A DNA stretch of 37,853 nucleotides from JACVRW01 sp038323835. GTDB taxonomy: Bacteria; Actinomycetota; Thermoleophilia; Solirubrobacterales; Thermoleophilaceae. The notes below the pieces were generated by a model. The model had not been told where the DNA came from. It worked only from the letters and a program-made list of their open reading frames with translations, and ran no database searches. Positions within the stretch are counted from its first letter, which is position 1. Each line of letters starts with the position of its first letter. The stretch is taken from assembly GCA_038323835.1 (NCBI GenBank), contig JBBQHI010000035.1, positions 1 through 37,853 on the forward strand. The letters run 5' to 3'. Of this stretch, positions 15,331-23,391 are shown in pieces. The position numbers were made by a program, and so were the translations under genes.

Positions 15331-16173
15331 ATGAGCTCGTCCACCGAGAGTGTCCCCAGCATCCCCCTCCGCGGCGGCGAGGAGATCCCGCAGCTCGGCT
15401 TCGGGGTCTTCCAGATACCGCCCGAAGACACCGCGGAGGTCACCACTCGAGCGCTGCTGGCGGGCTACCGCCACATCGACACCGCCGCCGCGTACCGAAA
15501 CGAGGCCGCCGTCGGACAGGCGGTGAGGGCGTCCGCCCTGCCGCGCGAGGACGTGTTCGTCACCACCAAGTGCTTCAACGACGACCACGGGTTCGAGCAG
15601 GCCAAGCGCGCCCTGCGCGCCAGCCTCGACCGGCTCGAGATGGCGCACGTGGACCTCTACCTGATCCACTGGCCGGTGCCCGCCCACGACAATTACGTGG
15701 ACACCTGGCGCGCGCTCGTGGAGCTCCAGGAGGAGGGGCTGGCCCGCTCGATCGGCGTGTCGAACTTCCAGCCCGCCCACCTGGAGCGCGTGATAGCGGA
15801 GACCGGAGTGACCCCCGCCGTGAACCAGGTGGAGCTCCATCCGCGGTTCCAGCAGGCCGGACTGCGCCGCGAGCACGAGGAGCTGGGGATCGTCACCGAA
15901 GCCTGGAGCCCCCTGGCCCAGGGAGCGGTGCTCGACGACCCGGTGATCGGCGCGATCGCCGCCAATCACGACCGCACCCCGGGGCAGGTGGTGCTCCGGT
16001 GGCATCTCCAGCTCGGCAACGTCGTGTTCCCCAAGTCGGTCACCCCGGCGCGGATCGAGGAGAACTTCGACCTCTTCGGCTTCCACCTGAGCGAGGGCGA
16101 GATGGCCGAGATCGAGACTCTCGACGCCGGTGATCGCATCGGGCCCGATCCGGACACCTTCGTACGCCCCTGA
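15331..16173 (+). CDS. Aldo/keto reductase, 2,5-diketo-D-gluconate reductase type
   Basis: A 280-aa cytosolic NADPH-dependent aldo/keto reductase of the short AKR5-like branch. The catalytic tetrad is seen in GYRHIDTAAAYRNEAAVG (Asp and Tyr), VTTKCFN (Lys) and YLIHWPVP (His); the coenzyme region ends with PKSVTPARIEENFDLF. Members reduce diketogluconate, methylglyoxal and other carbonyls. It is unrelated in subfamily to the aldo/keto reductase at 9606. The start lacks a convincing Shine-Dalgarno: TAGGAC touches the ATG directly. Confidence 0.92.
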   Translation: MSSSTESVPSIPLRGGEEIPQLGFGVFQIPPEDTAEVTTRALLAGYRHIDTAAAYRNEAAVGQAVRASALPREDVFVTTKCFNDDHGFEQAKRALRASLDRLEMAHVDLYLIHWPVPAHDNYVDTWRALVELQEEGLARSIGVSNFQPAHLERVIAETGVTPAVNQVELHPRFQQAGLRREHEELGIVTEAWSPLAQGAVLDDPVIGAIAANHDRTPGQVVLRWHLQLGNVVFPKSVTPARIEENFDLFGFHLSEGEMAEIETLDAGDRIGPDPDTFVRP

Positions 16174-16191
16174 GGGGCCTCGAAGGTCGCG

Positions 16192-17340
16192 TCAGCTCCG
16201 CGACGCGACCTCGTCCAGGCCGGCCAGCCCGGCCAGACGCCCCAGCGCCTTGGTGAGCGCGGCGTCCAGCGCCACCGAGTCGCGCACCCCCGGCTCGCGG
16301 TGGAAGGTGAGCAGCCGCAGGAGCCCGGCCGCCCGGTCGGACTTCACATCCGCGCGCCCGACGATGCGGTCGCCGCGCAGCAGCGGCAGCACGTAGTACC
16401 CATACACCCGCTGAGGGGCGGGCTTGTAGATCTCCATCACGTGATCGAAGCCGAACAGCCGCCGGGCGAACGGCCGGTCCCAGAGCAGATTGTCGAACGG
16501 AGAGAGCAGCGTCGCTCCCGCGGACACCGACTCGAGCAGCGGCGCCTCGCCGGCAACCAATACCGCCGGCCCGCCGTCGTCCACCTTCAGCCTGCGAAGG
16601 GCCCCCTCCGCCGTGAGCGCCTCCACGTGCGGCCGCACGCTCGCGGTGCGGCCGGGCAGGCGGTAGTGCTCGGCGATGCCGCTCTCGGTGAGGGCGCCGC
16701 GCGCCCGCACGGCGCGAAGCACGAGCGCCCGCAATGCCTCCTCCTCGCTCGGGTCGGGAGCCTCGAGCACCTCGCGCGGAATCACGCGCTCGGTCAGGTC
16801 GTAGAGGCGCTGGAAGCCCTGCCGGCCGGCGATCGACAGGTCGCCCCGGTCCCAGAGCGAATCGAGCACCCGCTTCGCCGGCTTCCAATCCCACATGCCG
16901 CCGCCCGAGGGTCCCTCGAAGTGCCGAGAGCCCAGCGGCCCGCGCGCGCGGATCTCCGCCAGCACGTGCTCGGCCACCTCGGGGTGATCGCCCAGCGCGC
17001 GTTCGTGGCTGTCCCAGTGCCCGCGCCCGCGCATGCGCCAGCGGAAGAGGGGGAAGTCCTGCACCGGGAGCAGGCAGGCCTCGTGGGCCCAGTACTCGAA
17101 CACTCGGCCCTCCTTGAGGAGGCGCGACACGGTGCGCTCCGGGTACACCCCCACGCGCGAGCCGAGCACAATCCGGTGGCTGCGCTCCACGGTGCTGATC
17201 GAGTCCAGCTGCACGCATGACAGGCGCCTGATGCCCGCCTCCACGTCGGCTGACCGGGCTCGCCGCGCACGCCCGCGAAATCCCTGGTGGGCCACCACGT
17301 GGCGGCGCAGAGCGGCCAGAGAGATCGTGTCGGAGCTCAC
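16192..17340 (-). CDS. YcaQ/AlkZ-like winged-helix DNA glycosylase
   Basis: A 382-aa protein of the HTH_42 family, which includes YcaQ and AlkZ, glycosylases that unhook DNA interstrand crosslinks and bulky alkyl adducts. The active-site motif QLD (44-46, in CVQLDSIST) matches the Q-x-D of the YcaQ branch rather than the Q-x-Q of AlkZ. Other landmarks are YPERTVSRLL, EYWAHEACLLP, LLSPFDNLLWDR and the C-terminal GRADVKSDRAAGLL. GTG 17340 is preferred to GTG 17376 because a TAGGTT box lies between them. With the ligase pair and Tag it adds to the DNA-repair genes of the window. Confidence 0.9.
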   Translation of the reverse strand: MSSDTISLAALRRHVVAHQGFRGRARRARSADVEAGIRRLSCVQLDSISTVERSHRIVLGSRVGVYPERTVSRLLKEGRVFEYWAHEACLLPVQDFPLFRWRMRGRGHWDSHERALGDHPEVAEHVLAEIRARGPLGSRHFEGPSGGGMWDWKPAKRVLDSLWDRGDLSIAGRQGFQRLYDLTERVIPREVLEAPDPSEEEALRALVLRAVRARGALTESGIAEHYRLPGRTASVRPHVEALTAEGALRRLKVDDGGPAVLVAGEAPLLESVSAGATLLSPFDNLLWDRPFARRLFGFDHVMEIYKPAPQRVYGYYVLPLLRGDRIVGRADVKSDRAAGLLRLLTFHREPGVRDSVALDAALTKALGRLAGLAGLDEVASRS

Positions 17341-17350
17341 GGGGGCGGAC

Positions 17351-17356
17351 AACCTA
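17351..17356 (-). promoter_or_regulatory. -10 box TAGGTT for YcaQ-like gene
   Basis: TAGGTT on the minus strand with 10 nt to GTG 17340; the mRNA would have a leader of only a few nt. It helps to settle the start. Confidence 0.4.
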
Positions 17357-17405
17357 GCTGCTCGGGTGGAAGCCACCCAGGGTGGCCTGCGCGCCGAGAT
17401 ATCGC

Positions 17406-17439
17406 TACATTTGCGGCGTTCGGGTTGGGCGTGCGCCCA
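17406..17439 (+). promoter_or_regulatory. Cold-shock gene promoter and leader hairpin
   Basis: TACATT (17406-17411) is a plausible -10 box. A start about 7 nt on would give a leader of about 104 nt before ATG 17522, long as in known cold-shock mRNAs. The leader opens with a hairpin TGGGC-GTGC-GCCCA (17426-17439). No good -35 is visible. Confidence 0.35.
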
Positions 17440-17521
17440 GCCACGTAGTGCCAGCGCCCGTAGTCGTTGCCTTCAAAGCACCTCCGCGAACGCAGCACGA
17501 AAAAACACTGGAGGACCAAAT

Positions 17522-17728
17522 ATGGCAACAGGAACCGTGAAGTGGTTCAACGACGACAAGGGTTTCGGCTTCGTCACCCCTGACGAGACCGGCAAGGACC
17601 TTTTCGTCCACCACAGCGGAATCTCAGGCGACGGCTTCAAGTCCCTCGCCGAAGGTGCTCGCGTCGAGTACGACGCCGAGGCTGGCGACAAGGGCCCCAA
17701 GGCCGTCAACGTGCGCCCCATCTCTTAA
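17522..17728 (+). CDS. csp: Cold-shock protein (CspA family)
   Basis: A 68-aa single cold-shock domain that binds single-stranded RNA/DNA and melts mRNA structure. The RNA-binding motifs are KGFGFV (13-18, RNP1) and LFVHH (27-31, RNP2), and the protein begins with the typical GTVKWFNDDKGFGF. GGAGG stands 7 nt before the ATG. The base composition (more A, and AAG/GAC codons) is that of a highly expressed gene and differs from its neighbours. A long leader and a strong intrinsic terminator frame it as a single-gene unit. Confidence 0.97.
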   Translation: MATGTVKWFNDDKGFGFVTPDETGKDLFVHHSGISGDGFKSLAEGARVEYDAEAGDKGPKAVNVRPIS

Positions 17729-17745
17729 GCGAGATTGCCCTTCGA

Positions 17746-17782
17746 CAGGAAGGCCGCCCTCGGGCGGCCTTCCTGCGTTTTA
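17746..17782 (+). terminator. Rho-independent terminator of the cold-shock gene
   Basis: CAGGAAGGCCGCCC and GGGCGGCCTTCCTG form a perfect 14-bp stem with a 2-nt TC loop (4-nt if the top pair opens), followed by CGTTTTA. It begins 17 nt after the csp stop. It is the best intrinsic terminator in the window. Confidence 0.93.
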
Positions 17783-17798
17783 GGGACGTCGCGCCCTT

Positions 17799-18971
17799 CT
17801 AGTCGCCCAGGCGCGCGCGCACCCAGTCCATGATCGCCGCGTTGAAGTCCGCCGGCTCGGCAGGATCGGTGTTCACCTTGTCCCCGGCCGTGACCACGTG
17901 AACAGTGCACTGTCCGGGCGCGTCGGTGGTGCTCACACACACCCGCATGTCCCGGTCCTTGGTGGCCGCGCCCTTGGCCAGGATCTCCGTGCGCAGGGGC
18001 CCGTGGGCGCATTCCGCGGCACCCAGCCTCTGCGTGGTGCCGTCGCGCAGCGGGCAGTCCATCTGGACTGACCCGCAGGTGTTCATGTCCGCCCGGTTCC
18101 ACACGTGGAGGATGGGCACGGTCAGGCGGTCGCTCTTCACCAGCTTGTCGGGCTCGTTGCCGGCGTCGGCCAGCTCGAACTGAGTCCTCGCCTTGATGGC
18201 CACGAGCGCGGCGTCGTCACGCTTCTCGGTACAGACCCCCTGCTCGTTCGTGGCCTTCTCCCACTCGAAGTTCACCACCCCGGAATCGGACACCACGCCC
18301 GCGGGCGGTATGCCCTGGCGCTGCAGGCCCCAGGCCACGCCGAACGTCCCGGCTCCGCCGGCGCTCGTGCCGTGCAGGAACACCTTGCCCGTGGGGTACT
18401 TCGCCTTGGCGAACTGGATCGCGGCCTTGGTGGCGAACAGCCCGTTGGTGGTGCGCGGGCTACCGTCAGGCTGCTTGTTGGGGTTGTTTGGATCGGGCTC
18501 GTCCCCCCCGGCGTAGATGTCGTGGTCGCACATCGAGACCGACACGAGCCGGAAGCCCGCGGCGTCGGCCTTCACGTCCTTCACGAGCCCGGTGTCGGCG
18601 AGGAAGCTGGTCAGGCCGCTGGCGGTCTCCTCGACCTTGTTGCCGGCCGTGGGCTGTGGCTTGCCCGCCGCGTCGAACCAGCCGACGCCGCCCCCGCGCA
18701 TCCTGATCCACAGCGGGCGGGTGGCGCTGTCATCGGAACCGACCTTGGTGCCGATGACGACGGTCTGGTAGCCCGAGATCGAGCAGGGATACGCGAGGTT
18801 GCGGTAGTAGTCGTACTTGTAGCCACCGACCGTGGACGAGCTCACCCACTCGATCCTGTCGGTCTTTCCGGGCACCCCGACGGGCGTGCAGCCGGTGAGG
18901 AGCGCGACCGCCGCTCCCACCAGGCACACCGCCGCCAGCCGGCGAGCCCTAGAACGAACGAACCGCCTCAC
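17799..18971 (-). CDS. Lipoprotein hydrolase, pectinacetylesterase-like
   Basis: A 390-aa exported lipoprotein. The signal sequence ends in the lipobox LLTGC, with Cys28 the lipidated residue. The rest resembles the pectinacetylesterase / notum-like alpha/beta-hydrolase group: WIRMRGGGVGWFDA (oxyanion region), SMCDHDIYAGG, and the nucleophile elbow VFLHGTSAGGAG. A late HVVTAGDKVN may hold the catalytic His. Several Cys pairs suggest disulfides. The start is GTG 18971 with AAGGGGGAAGC just before it; the frame is open further upstream but antisense-like. The substrate is probably an acetyl or acyl ester; this is an inference. Confidence 0.82.
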   Translation of the reverse strand: MRRFVRSRARRLAAVCLVGAAVALLTGCTPVGVPGKTDRIEWVSSSTVGGYKYDYYRNLAYPCSISGYQTVVIGTKVGSDDSATRPLWIRMRGGGVGWFDAAGKPQPTAGNKVEETASGLTSFLADTGLVKDVKADAAGFRLVSVSMCDHDIYAGGDEPDPNNPNKQPDGSPRTTNGLFATKAAIQFAKAKYPTGKVFLHGTSAGGAGTFGVAWGLQRQGIPPAGVVSDSGVVNFEWEKATNEQGVCTEKRDDAALVAIKARTQFELADAGNEPDKLVKSDRLTVPILHVWNRADMNTCGSVQMDCPLRDGTTQRLGAAECAHGPLRTEILAKGAATKDRDMRVCVSTTDAPGQCTVHVVTAGDKVNTDPAEPADFNAAIMDWVRARLGD

Positions 18972-19066
18972 GCTTCCCCCTTGGTCGCCCTGACGGGGGG
19001 CGATCGGCCCCCACCTGGTGCCCGGTCGAACACACGTCCAGAGCGGAAGTTGCGCCGGCGGGACCC

Positions 19067-19525
19067 TCAGGGCTGGTACGGCGGAGCCACTCCCCAGCCC
19101 CAGCGGGGCACGGGGGCGTGCGGCGCGGCCTGCGCTCCGGGCTGGGAGTTGTGCCGGGCCAGGCGCGTGCCCCACTCGGCGTAGCCCATGATCGCCGCCC
19201 GGAACTCCGGGTCGGCGGGGAGGTCCACGTCGTCGGCCGCTCGGCTCAGGAGGGTCACGAAGCGCAGGCGCTGGTCGGCGTCGATACCGAGGTCGTGGTG
19301 CTTGGCCAGCATGTGCTCGTAGCCGCCGTGGCGCTCGGTGTACACGGCCGGCCCGCCCATCACCTCGCTCCACCAGTCGGTCACGTGCTCGCGGTGCGAG
19401 ACCGACACGGTGCCACCGAACACGGGCGCCAGCAGCTCGTCGCCCTCCACCAGGTCGTAGAAGCGGCCGAGCCAGCGGGCGAAGGCCTCACGCCCACCGG
19501 CCCACTCGTAGATCGTCGGCGGCAT
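19067..19525 (-). CDS. Group II truncated haemoglobin
   Basis: A 152-aa 2-over-2 globin of group II (TrHbO type), which binds O2 and NO for detoxification or redox sensing. It starts with IYEWAGGREAFARWLGRFYD and contains VFGGTVSVSHREHVTDWWSEVMGGP, the haem-pocket block YTERHGGYEHMLAKHHDLGI with the proximal His, and EFRAAIMGYAEWGTRLA. The C-terminal PVPRWGWGVAPPY is characteristic of the actinobacterial group II proteins. It follows the lytic transglycosylase gene after 27 bp on the same strand and precedes the lipoprotein gene. Confidence 0.94.
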   Translation of the reverse strand: MPPTIYEWAGGREAFARWLGRFYDLVEGDELLAPVFGGTVSVSHREHVTDWWSEVMGGPAVYTERHGGYEHMLAKHHDLGIDADQRLRFVTLLSRAADDVDLPADPEFRAAIMGYAEWGTRLARHNSQPGAQAAPHAPVPRWGWGVAPPYQP

Positions 19526-19552
19526 GGCCTCGCCTCTCCGGCCCGCTCGGTC

Positions 19553-20455
19553 TCAGCCCCCGAAGCGCGCTCTGAGGGCCAGGACGTCGTCCACATAGCG
19601 CTGCGTCTCGGGCAGGACGCCGATCCGCTGCACCGATCCGAGGCCCTGGTAGTAAGAGGCCACGGCGAGGGCGCTGTCTCCGCCCGTGTCGCGCAGGAGC
19701 TGGCCGAGGTAGAGCACCCCGGCCTCCACGTTGTCCTGCGCCGAGCTCGCGTCGAGCGGCCCCGACGAGAGGTTGCCGTTGATCCAGGTCCAGGTGCCGG
19801 GGAGGATCTGCATCACGCCGCGCGCGTTCGCGTCGGAGACCATGGAGTTGTCGAAGCCGCTCTCCTGCCAGGCGATCGCCGCGGCCAGCGAGCCGGGCAC
19901 GCCGTGGGACGCCGCGATCTGACCGATCGTCGCCGAGCTCACGACCTCCGAGGTGGGGTAGGGCGCCGCGTCGGGCACGATGCGCTGGTCCGGCGCCGGC
20001 GCGGACGGCTGGATCGTCGCGCCCGTCGGCAGCTTCAGGACGGTCCCGGCCAGCAGCACGCCCGACGGGTCGAGCCCGTTCATGGCGGCCACGGAGTCCG
20101 TGGCCACTCCCGATCGCGCGGCGATGTTGATGAGCGTGTCGCCCTGGCGCACGACATAGGAGCCGAGCGGCTGAGGGGCGCCCCCCGGCGGAGGTCCGCT
20201 CACCGACTCGCCCACGGCGGGGATCACGATGTCCGTGCCCTCGATCACGAAGGCGTCCGGGGCCAGGCCGTTCGCGGCGGCAAGCGTCGCCGGCGACAGG
20301 CCGTTGGCCGTGGCGATCGACCACAGGCTCTCCCCCGCCAGCACCGTGCGGGTGACGCTCGCGCTCGCGGGTGCGCACACGAGCAGGGCCACCGCCGCGG
20401 ACAGCACGAGGAGGCGTTTGAGCGTGGTGGCGGGATCAGTCGATCTTGAGAGCAT
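19553..20455 (-). CDS. Secreted LysM lytic transglycosylase
   Basis: A 300-aa exported peptidoglycan-cleaving enzyme. A signal peptide ends near residue 33 (APASAS). Two LysM peptidoglycan-binding modules follow (about 34-79 and 99-143, with GESLWSIATANGLS and GDTLINIAARSGVA). The C-terminal SLT domain starts near 175; IAWQESGFDNSMVSDANARGVMQILPGTW holds the catalytic Glu198 in the ES motif and the GVMQI motif. The leader of about 55 nt has only a distant GGAG. It is divergent from the Tag gene. Confidence 0.93.
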   Translation of the reverse strand: MLSRSTDPATTLKRLLVLSAAVALLVCAPASASVTRTVLAGESLWSIATANGLSPATLAAANGLAPDAFVIEGTDIVIPAVGESVSGPPPGGAPQPLGSYVVRQGDTLINIAARSGVATDSVAAMNGLDPSGVLLAGTVLKLPTGATIQPSAPAPDQRIVPDAAPYPTSEVVSSATIGQIAASHGVPGSLAAAIAWQESGFDNSMVSDANARGVMQILPGTWTWINGNLSSGPLDASSAQDNVEAGVLYLGQLLRDTGGDSALAVASYYQGLGSVQRIGVLPETQRYVDDVLALRARFGG

Positions 20456-20620
20456 GAACGGACCGGCTTCTCCGGCCTCCGCCCGCTCTCCTTCGCTCAG
20501 GGGTTCTTATGTATCCATGCAACGGATGCTGCGGCGGCCCACGCGCCGGGCCGAACAACTTCAGGGCGCCGGCAGGTGGTAGCCCGCTGGACGGCGCCGC
20601 CGTCCGGCCCCGCCTCCCGC

Positions 20621-20626
20621 CAAGAT
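20621..20626 (+). promoter_or_regulatory. -10 box CAAGAT for tag
   Basis: CAAGAT, 6 nt, then ATG 20633. The spacer is all G, so it could also act as a weak ribosome-binding site. The geometry is that of the leaderless genes. Confidence 0.3.
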
Positions 20627-20632
20627 GGGGGG

Positions 20633-21232
20633 ATGGCCGCCGCACCCGGTACCCGCGGACCCGTGCTCGGCGACGACGGCCTGGCGCGCTGCCCGTGGGC
20701 CGTAGACCATCCGCTGAACCTCGAGTACCACGACCGTGAGTGGGGGGTGCCCGTCCACGGTGAGCGCGAGCTGCTCGAGCGGGTCTCGCTCGAGGCCTTC
20801 CAATCGGGGCTCAGCTGGTTGACCATCCTCGCCAAGCGCCCGGCGTTCCGGACCGCGTTCGCCGACTTCGATCCCGATGCCGTGGCGACGTTCGGGGACT
20901 CCGACGTGAAGCGCCTTATGGCCAACGCCGGCATCGTCCGCAACCAGGCCAAGATCAACGCGACGCTCGCCAACGCCCGCGCCACCGTGGGCCTGCGCGA
21001 CGAGGGCGGACTCGACCGGCTGATCTGGTCTCACCGGCCCGCTCCCGGTCCCGCGCCGCGCAGCCTGGAAGACGTGCCGCCCACGAGCGCGGGCTCCAAG
21101 GAGTTGGCCCGTGACCTGAAAGCGCACGGGTTCGCGTTCGTGGGGCCCACCACCGCCTACGCCGCGATGCAGGCCATCGGACTGGTGGACGATCATCTCG
21201 CGGGCTGCCATCGCCGGGGAGCCTCCTCCTGA
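20633..21232 (+). CDS. tag: DNA-3-methyladenine glycosylase I
   Basis: A 199-aa base-excision repair glycosylase that removes 3-methyladenine from alkylated DNA. Landmarks are RCPWAV and YHDREWGVPVHGERELLE at the N-terminus, SWLTILAKRPAFR, and the C-terminal IGLVDDHLAGCHRR. The structural zinc ligands are the Cys of RCPWA, the His of YHDREW, and the His and Cys of HLAGC. ATG 20633 is selected over an upstream GTG because the family begins close to this point. Its stop shares four bases with the CTG that probably starts the next gene. Confidence 0.95.
   Translation: MAAAPGTRGPVLGDDGLARCPWAVDHPLNLEYHDREWGVPVHGERELLERVSLEAFQSGLSWLTILAKRPAFRTAFADFDPDAVATFGDSDVKRLMANAGIVRNQAKINATLANARATVGLRDEGGLDRLIWSHRPAPGPAPRSLEDVPPTSAGSKELARDLKAHGFAFVGPTTAYAAMQAIGLVDDHLAGCHRRGASS
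21216..21221 (+). promoter_or_regulatory. Ribosome-binding site that decides a CTG start
   Basis: GGGGAG lies 7 nt before CTG 21229. No ATG, GTG or TTG in the next gene's frame has a comparable site, so this is the main argument for CTG initiation. Confidence 0.5.
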
Positions 21233-22776
21233 GACGGAGACGGGCGGCGCTCCTGCTCGCCGCCGCGGCCCTGGCGCTCGGCGGCCCGGCGCTGTCACGG
21301 TGCCCGCCCGCGGCGGCCGCGGCGCCGGTGCGGCCGCCCGTGGTCCTGCTGATCGTCGACGAGCTCCCCGTGGACACGCTGACCCGCCCCGGCGGTCAGA
21401 TCGACGCCGACCGCTATCCCGGCTTCGCCTCCCTTGCGCGAACGTCCACCTGGTTCCGGGGCGGTCACGCCGTGTACGACTCCACCACCAAGGCCGTGCC
21501 GGCGATCCTGGACGGCAAGTCGCCGCGAGCTGGCACCGAGCCGGGCTACGCCGGGCATCCCGACAACATCTTCACCCTGCTCGCCGGTCTGGGGTACGAG
21601 GTGATCGCCGACGAGTCCGTCTCCCCCCTGTGCCCGCCGGCGGTGTGCCCCGACCAGGCCGAGTCCACGCAGCACGTGCTGGCCGAGCTGCGAGCGGCGG
21701 AGCGGCCTGTGCGGCTGCGCGCGTGGATCGACTCCATCCGGCCGCGCGAGCGCCCGACGCTCTACGTGCATCACGCGCTCCTCCCCCACGAGCCCTGGAT
21801 CTACCTGCCGTCGGGACGGCCGGTGCGGCCTCCGGGCATCGATCCGATCGGGGCCATCAACCGGCCGAACGGCTTCGGCAACCGCGACCTCACCGCTCAC
21901 AACCAGCTCCGGCACCTGCTTCAGGTGGGCTTCGTGGACCGCGAGGTCGGCGAGCTGGTCCGGCACCTGCGCGGGGTACAACTGCTGCGGCGCGCGCTGG
22001 TGATCGTGGTGGCCGACCACGGCTACGCGTTCGAGGTGGGCGTGAGGGACCGGCGCAAGGTCACGGCGTCGAACGTCGACCAGATCGCGCCCGTCCCCTT
22101 CTTCGTCAAGACGCCGGGACAGGAGCGCGGCCGGGTGAGCGACGCGCTGGTGGCGAACTTCGACGTGGTGCCCACGGTCGCGGACGTGCTCGGCGTCCGC
22201 GTCCCCTGGCGGCACAAGAGCCGCTCCGCTTTCTCCGAGGCGCGCGAGGACGTGCAGCGGATGCGCATCACCACCCGCGACCTCGGCGACGTGATCGAGA
22301 TCGACCGGGACGAGCTCGAACACCGCCGCGCGCTGATCCGGCTGCAGCGGGCGCAGAGGTACGGGACCGGATTGGAGAGCCGCCTGTTCCTGGGGGACGC
22401 ATGGGCCTCCGCCTACCGCATCGGCCCCCATCCCGAGCTCATCGGCCGCTACGCGCGCTCAGAGACCGGCGCGGTGCGCTCAGGCCTCCGCGCCGCACCC
22501 GCCAACGCCGCGCTGCTGGCGAATGTGACCAGCACCGCGCCAGTCTTCCCCGCCCGCCTGACCGGGCAGATCGAGGGTGGCGGGGGCACCGACCGTGACC
22601 TGACGGTGGCGGTCAACGGCCGCATCTGGGCGGTGGGACGCAGCTTCCACCTCGAGAACCAGCGTCCCGAGTACTTCTCGCTGATGGTGCCGGACAGGGC
22701 GCTTCGCGGGGGACGCAACGAGGCCGAGCTGTTCGAGGTGCAGAGCGGCGAGCTCACATCCCTCGGCCGCTGGTAG
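21229..22776 (+). CDS. Exported sulfatase / alkaline-phosphatase-fold protein (probable CTG start)
   Basis: A protein of about 515 aa. From CTG 21229 it reads LRRRRAALLLAAAALALGG..., a convincing signal peptide that is lost if the first GTG in frame (21328) is used. The sulfatase/phosphoglycerol-transferase fold is shown by VVLLIVDELP (metal Asp), STTKAVPAILDG (Thr/Ser nucleophile position instead of the sulfatase Cys), YVHHALLPHEPW and VVADHGYAFEVG (metal Asp-His), and NFDVVPTVADVLG. A C-terminal domain of about 150 aa is beta-rich and unrecognised. It may transfer or hydrolyse phosphoester groups of envelope polymers; this is inferred. CTGA overlaps the tag stop. Confidence 0.8.
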   Translation: MRRRRAALLLAAAALALGGPALSRCPPAAAAAPVRPPVVLLIVDELPVDTLTRPGGQIDADRYPGFASLARTSTWFRGGHAVYDSTTKAVPAILDGKSPRAGTEPGYAGHPDNIFTLLAGLGYEVIADESVSPLCPPAVCPDQAESTQHVLAELRAAERPVRLRAWIDSIRPRERPTLYVHHALLPHEPWIYLPSGRPVRPPGIDPIGAINRPNGFGNRDLTAHNQLRHLLQVGFVDREVGELVRHLRGVQLLRRALVIVVADHGYAFEVGVRDRRKVTASNVDQIAPVPFFVKTPGQERGRVSDALVANFDVVPTVADVLGVRVPWRHKSRSAFSEAREDVQRMRITTRDLGDVIEIDRDELEHRRALIRLQRAQRYGTGLESRLFLGDAWASAYRIGPHPELIGRYARSETGAVRSGLRAAPANAALLANVTSTAPVFPARLTGQIEGGGGTDRDLTVAVNGRIWAVGRSFHLENQRPEYFSLMVPDRALRGGRNEAELFEVQSGELTSLGRW

Positions 22777-22786
22777 GGGCGACGGG

Positions 22787-23353
22787 TCAGGCGGGGCGGC
22801 GGGCCAGGAAGCTGAACGAGTCCCTCCCCGTCCTGACCGACACGTCCTCGAAGCCCGCGGCCTCGAGTCGACGCCCGAGGTCGCTCGGGTCGATAACCAC
22901 CCTGGTGTCTCCGATATGGATGAGCGCGAACCCCACGCCGCGCCCGGTGGTGTCGGTGCCCGCGAACGGGGCGCCGGGACGGAGCACCCTCCGGACCTCC
23001 GCGAAGAGGCGATCCTGCGCCTCCTCGGAGGGCACGTGGTGGAGCATCGTGAAGCAGGCGGCGCCGCTGAAGCTGGAGTCCTCGAACGGCATCTCCGTAC
23101 CGTCGCCCTCCACGACCTCCACTCCCCCGCCCAGGCGGTCGCGCAGCGGGCCGGCCACCAGCGGGTCGATCTCCAAAGCCGTGAGCCGGCGGGCGCGCGT
23201 GGCCAGTACCTCCGTCGCGGGCCCGAAGCCCGGGCCCACCTCGAGCACGTCCGGGCCGAGGTCCACGTCGGCGGTCGCCTCGGGCACGAGGTCCTCACGC
23301 ACGTGGCGCTTCCAGGCCTCGCGGTTGCAGTACCAGTGATGCAGGCGATTCAC
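22787..23353 (-). CDS. Class I SAM-dependent methyltransferase
   Basis: A 188-aa small methyltransferase. Motif I is VLEVGPGFGPATEVLA, the acidic end of strand 2 is LTALEIDP, and GDGTEMPFEDSSFSGAACFTMLHHV gives motifs II and III. The substrate is not indicated. GTG 23353 is chosen because a CACGAT box precedes it by 7 nt and the frame upstream of it is not conserved-looking. It is convergent with the sulfatase-fold gene (10 bp apart) and divergent from another methyltransferase. Confidence 0.88.
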   Translation of the reverse strand: MNRLHHWYCNREAWKRHVREDLVPEATADVDLGPDVLEVGPGFGPATEVLATRARRLTALEIDPLVAGPLRDRLGGGVEVVEGDGTEMPFEDSSFSGAACFTMLHHVPSEEAQDRLFAEVRRVLRPGAPFAGTDTTGRGVGFALIHIGDTRVVIDPSDLGRRLEAAGFEDVSVRTGRDSFSFLARRPA

Positions 23354-23360
23354 GCACCCG

Positions 23361-23366
23361 ATCGTG
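23361..23366 (-). promoter_or_regulatory. -10 box CACGAT for methyltransferase (-)
   Basis: CACGAT on the minus strand, 7 nt before GTG 23353; leaderless geometry. Only 11 bp separate it from the opposite -10 box. Confidence 0.45.
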
Positions 23367-23377
23367 ACACCTCGGGG

Positions 23378-23383
23378 TAGGCT
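23378..23383 (+). promoter_or_regulatory. -10 box TAGGCT for methyltransferase (+)
   Basis: TAGGCT on the plus strand, 8 nt before GTG 23392, no Shine-Dalgarno. Start codons of the divergent pair are only 38 bp apart, so both -35 regions must lie over the opposite promoter or gene. Confidence 0.5.
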
Positions 23384-23391
23384 CCGCGCTC

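Noticed and set aside
20456..20632. Possible c-di-AMP (ydaO) riboswitch before the lytic transglycosylase gene
   Set aside because: Cell-wall enzymes in actinobacteria often have one, so I looked for its conserved blocks on the minus strand; I could not identify them and the leader seems too short.
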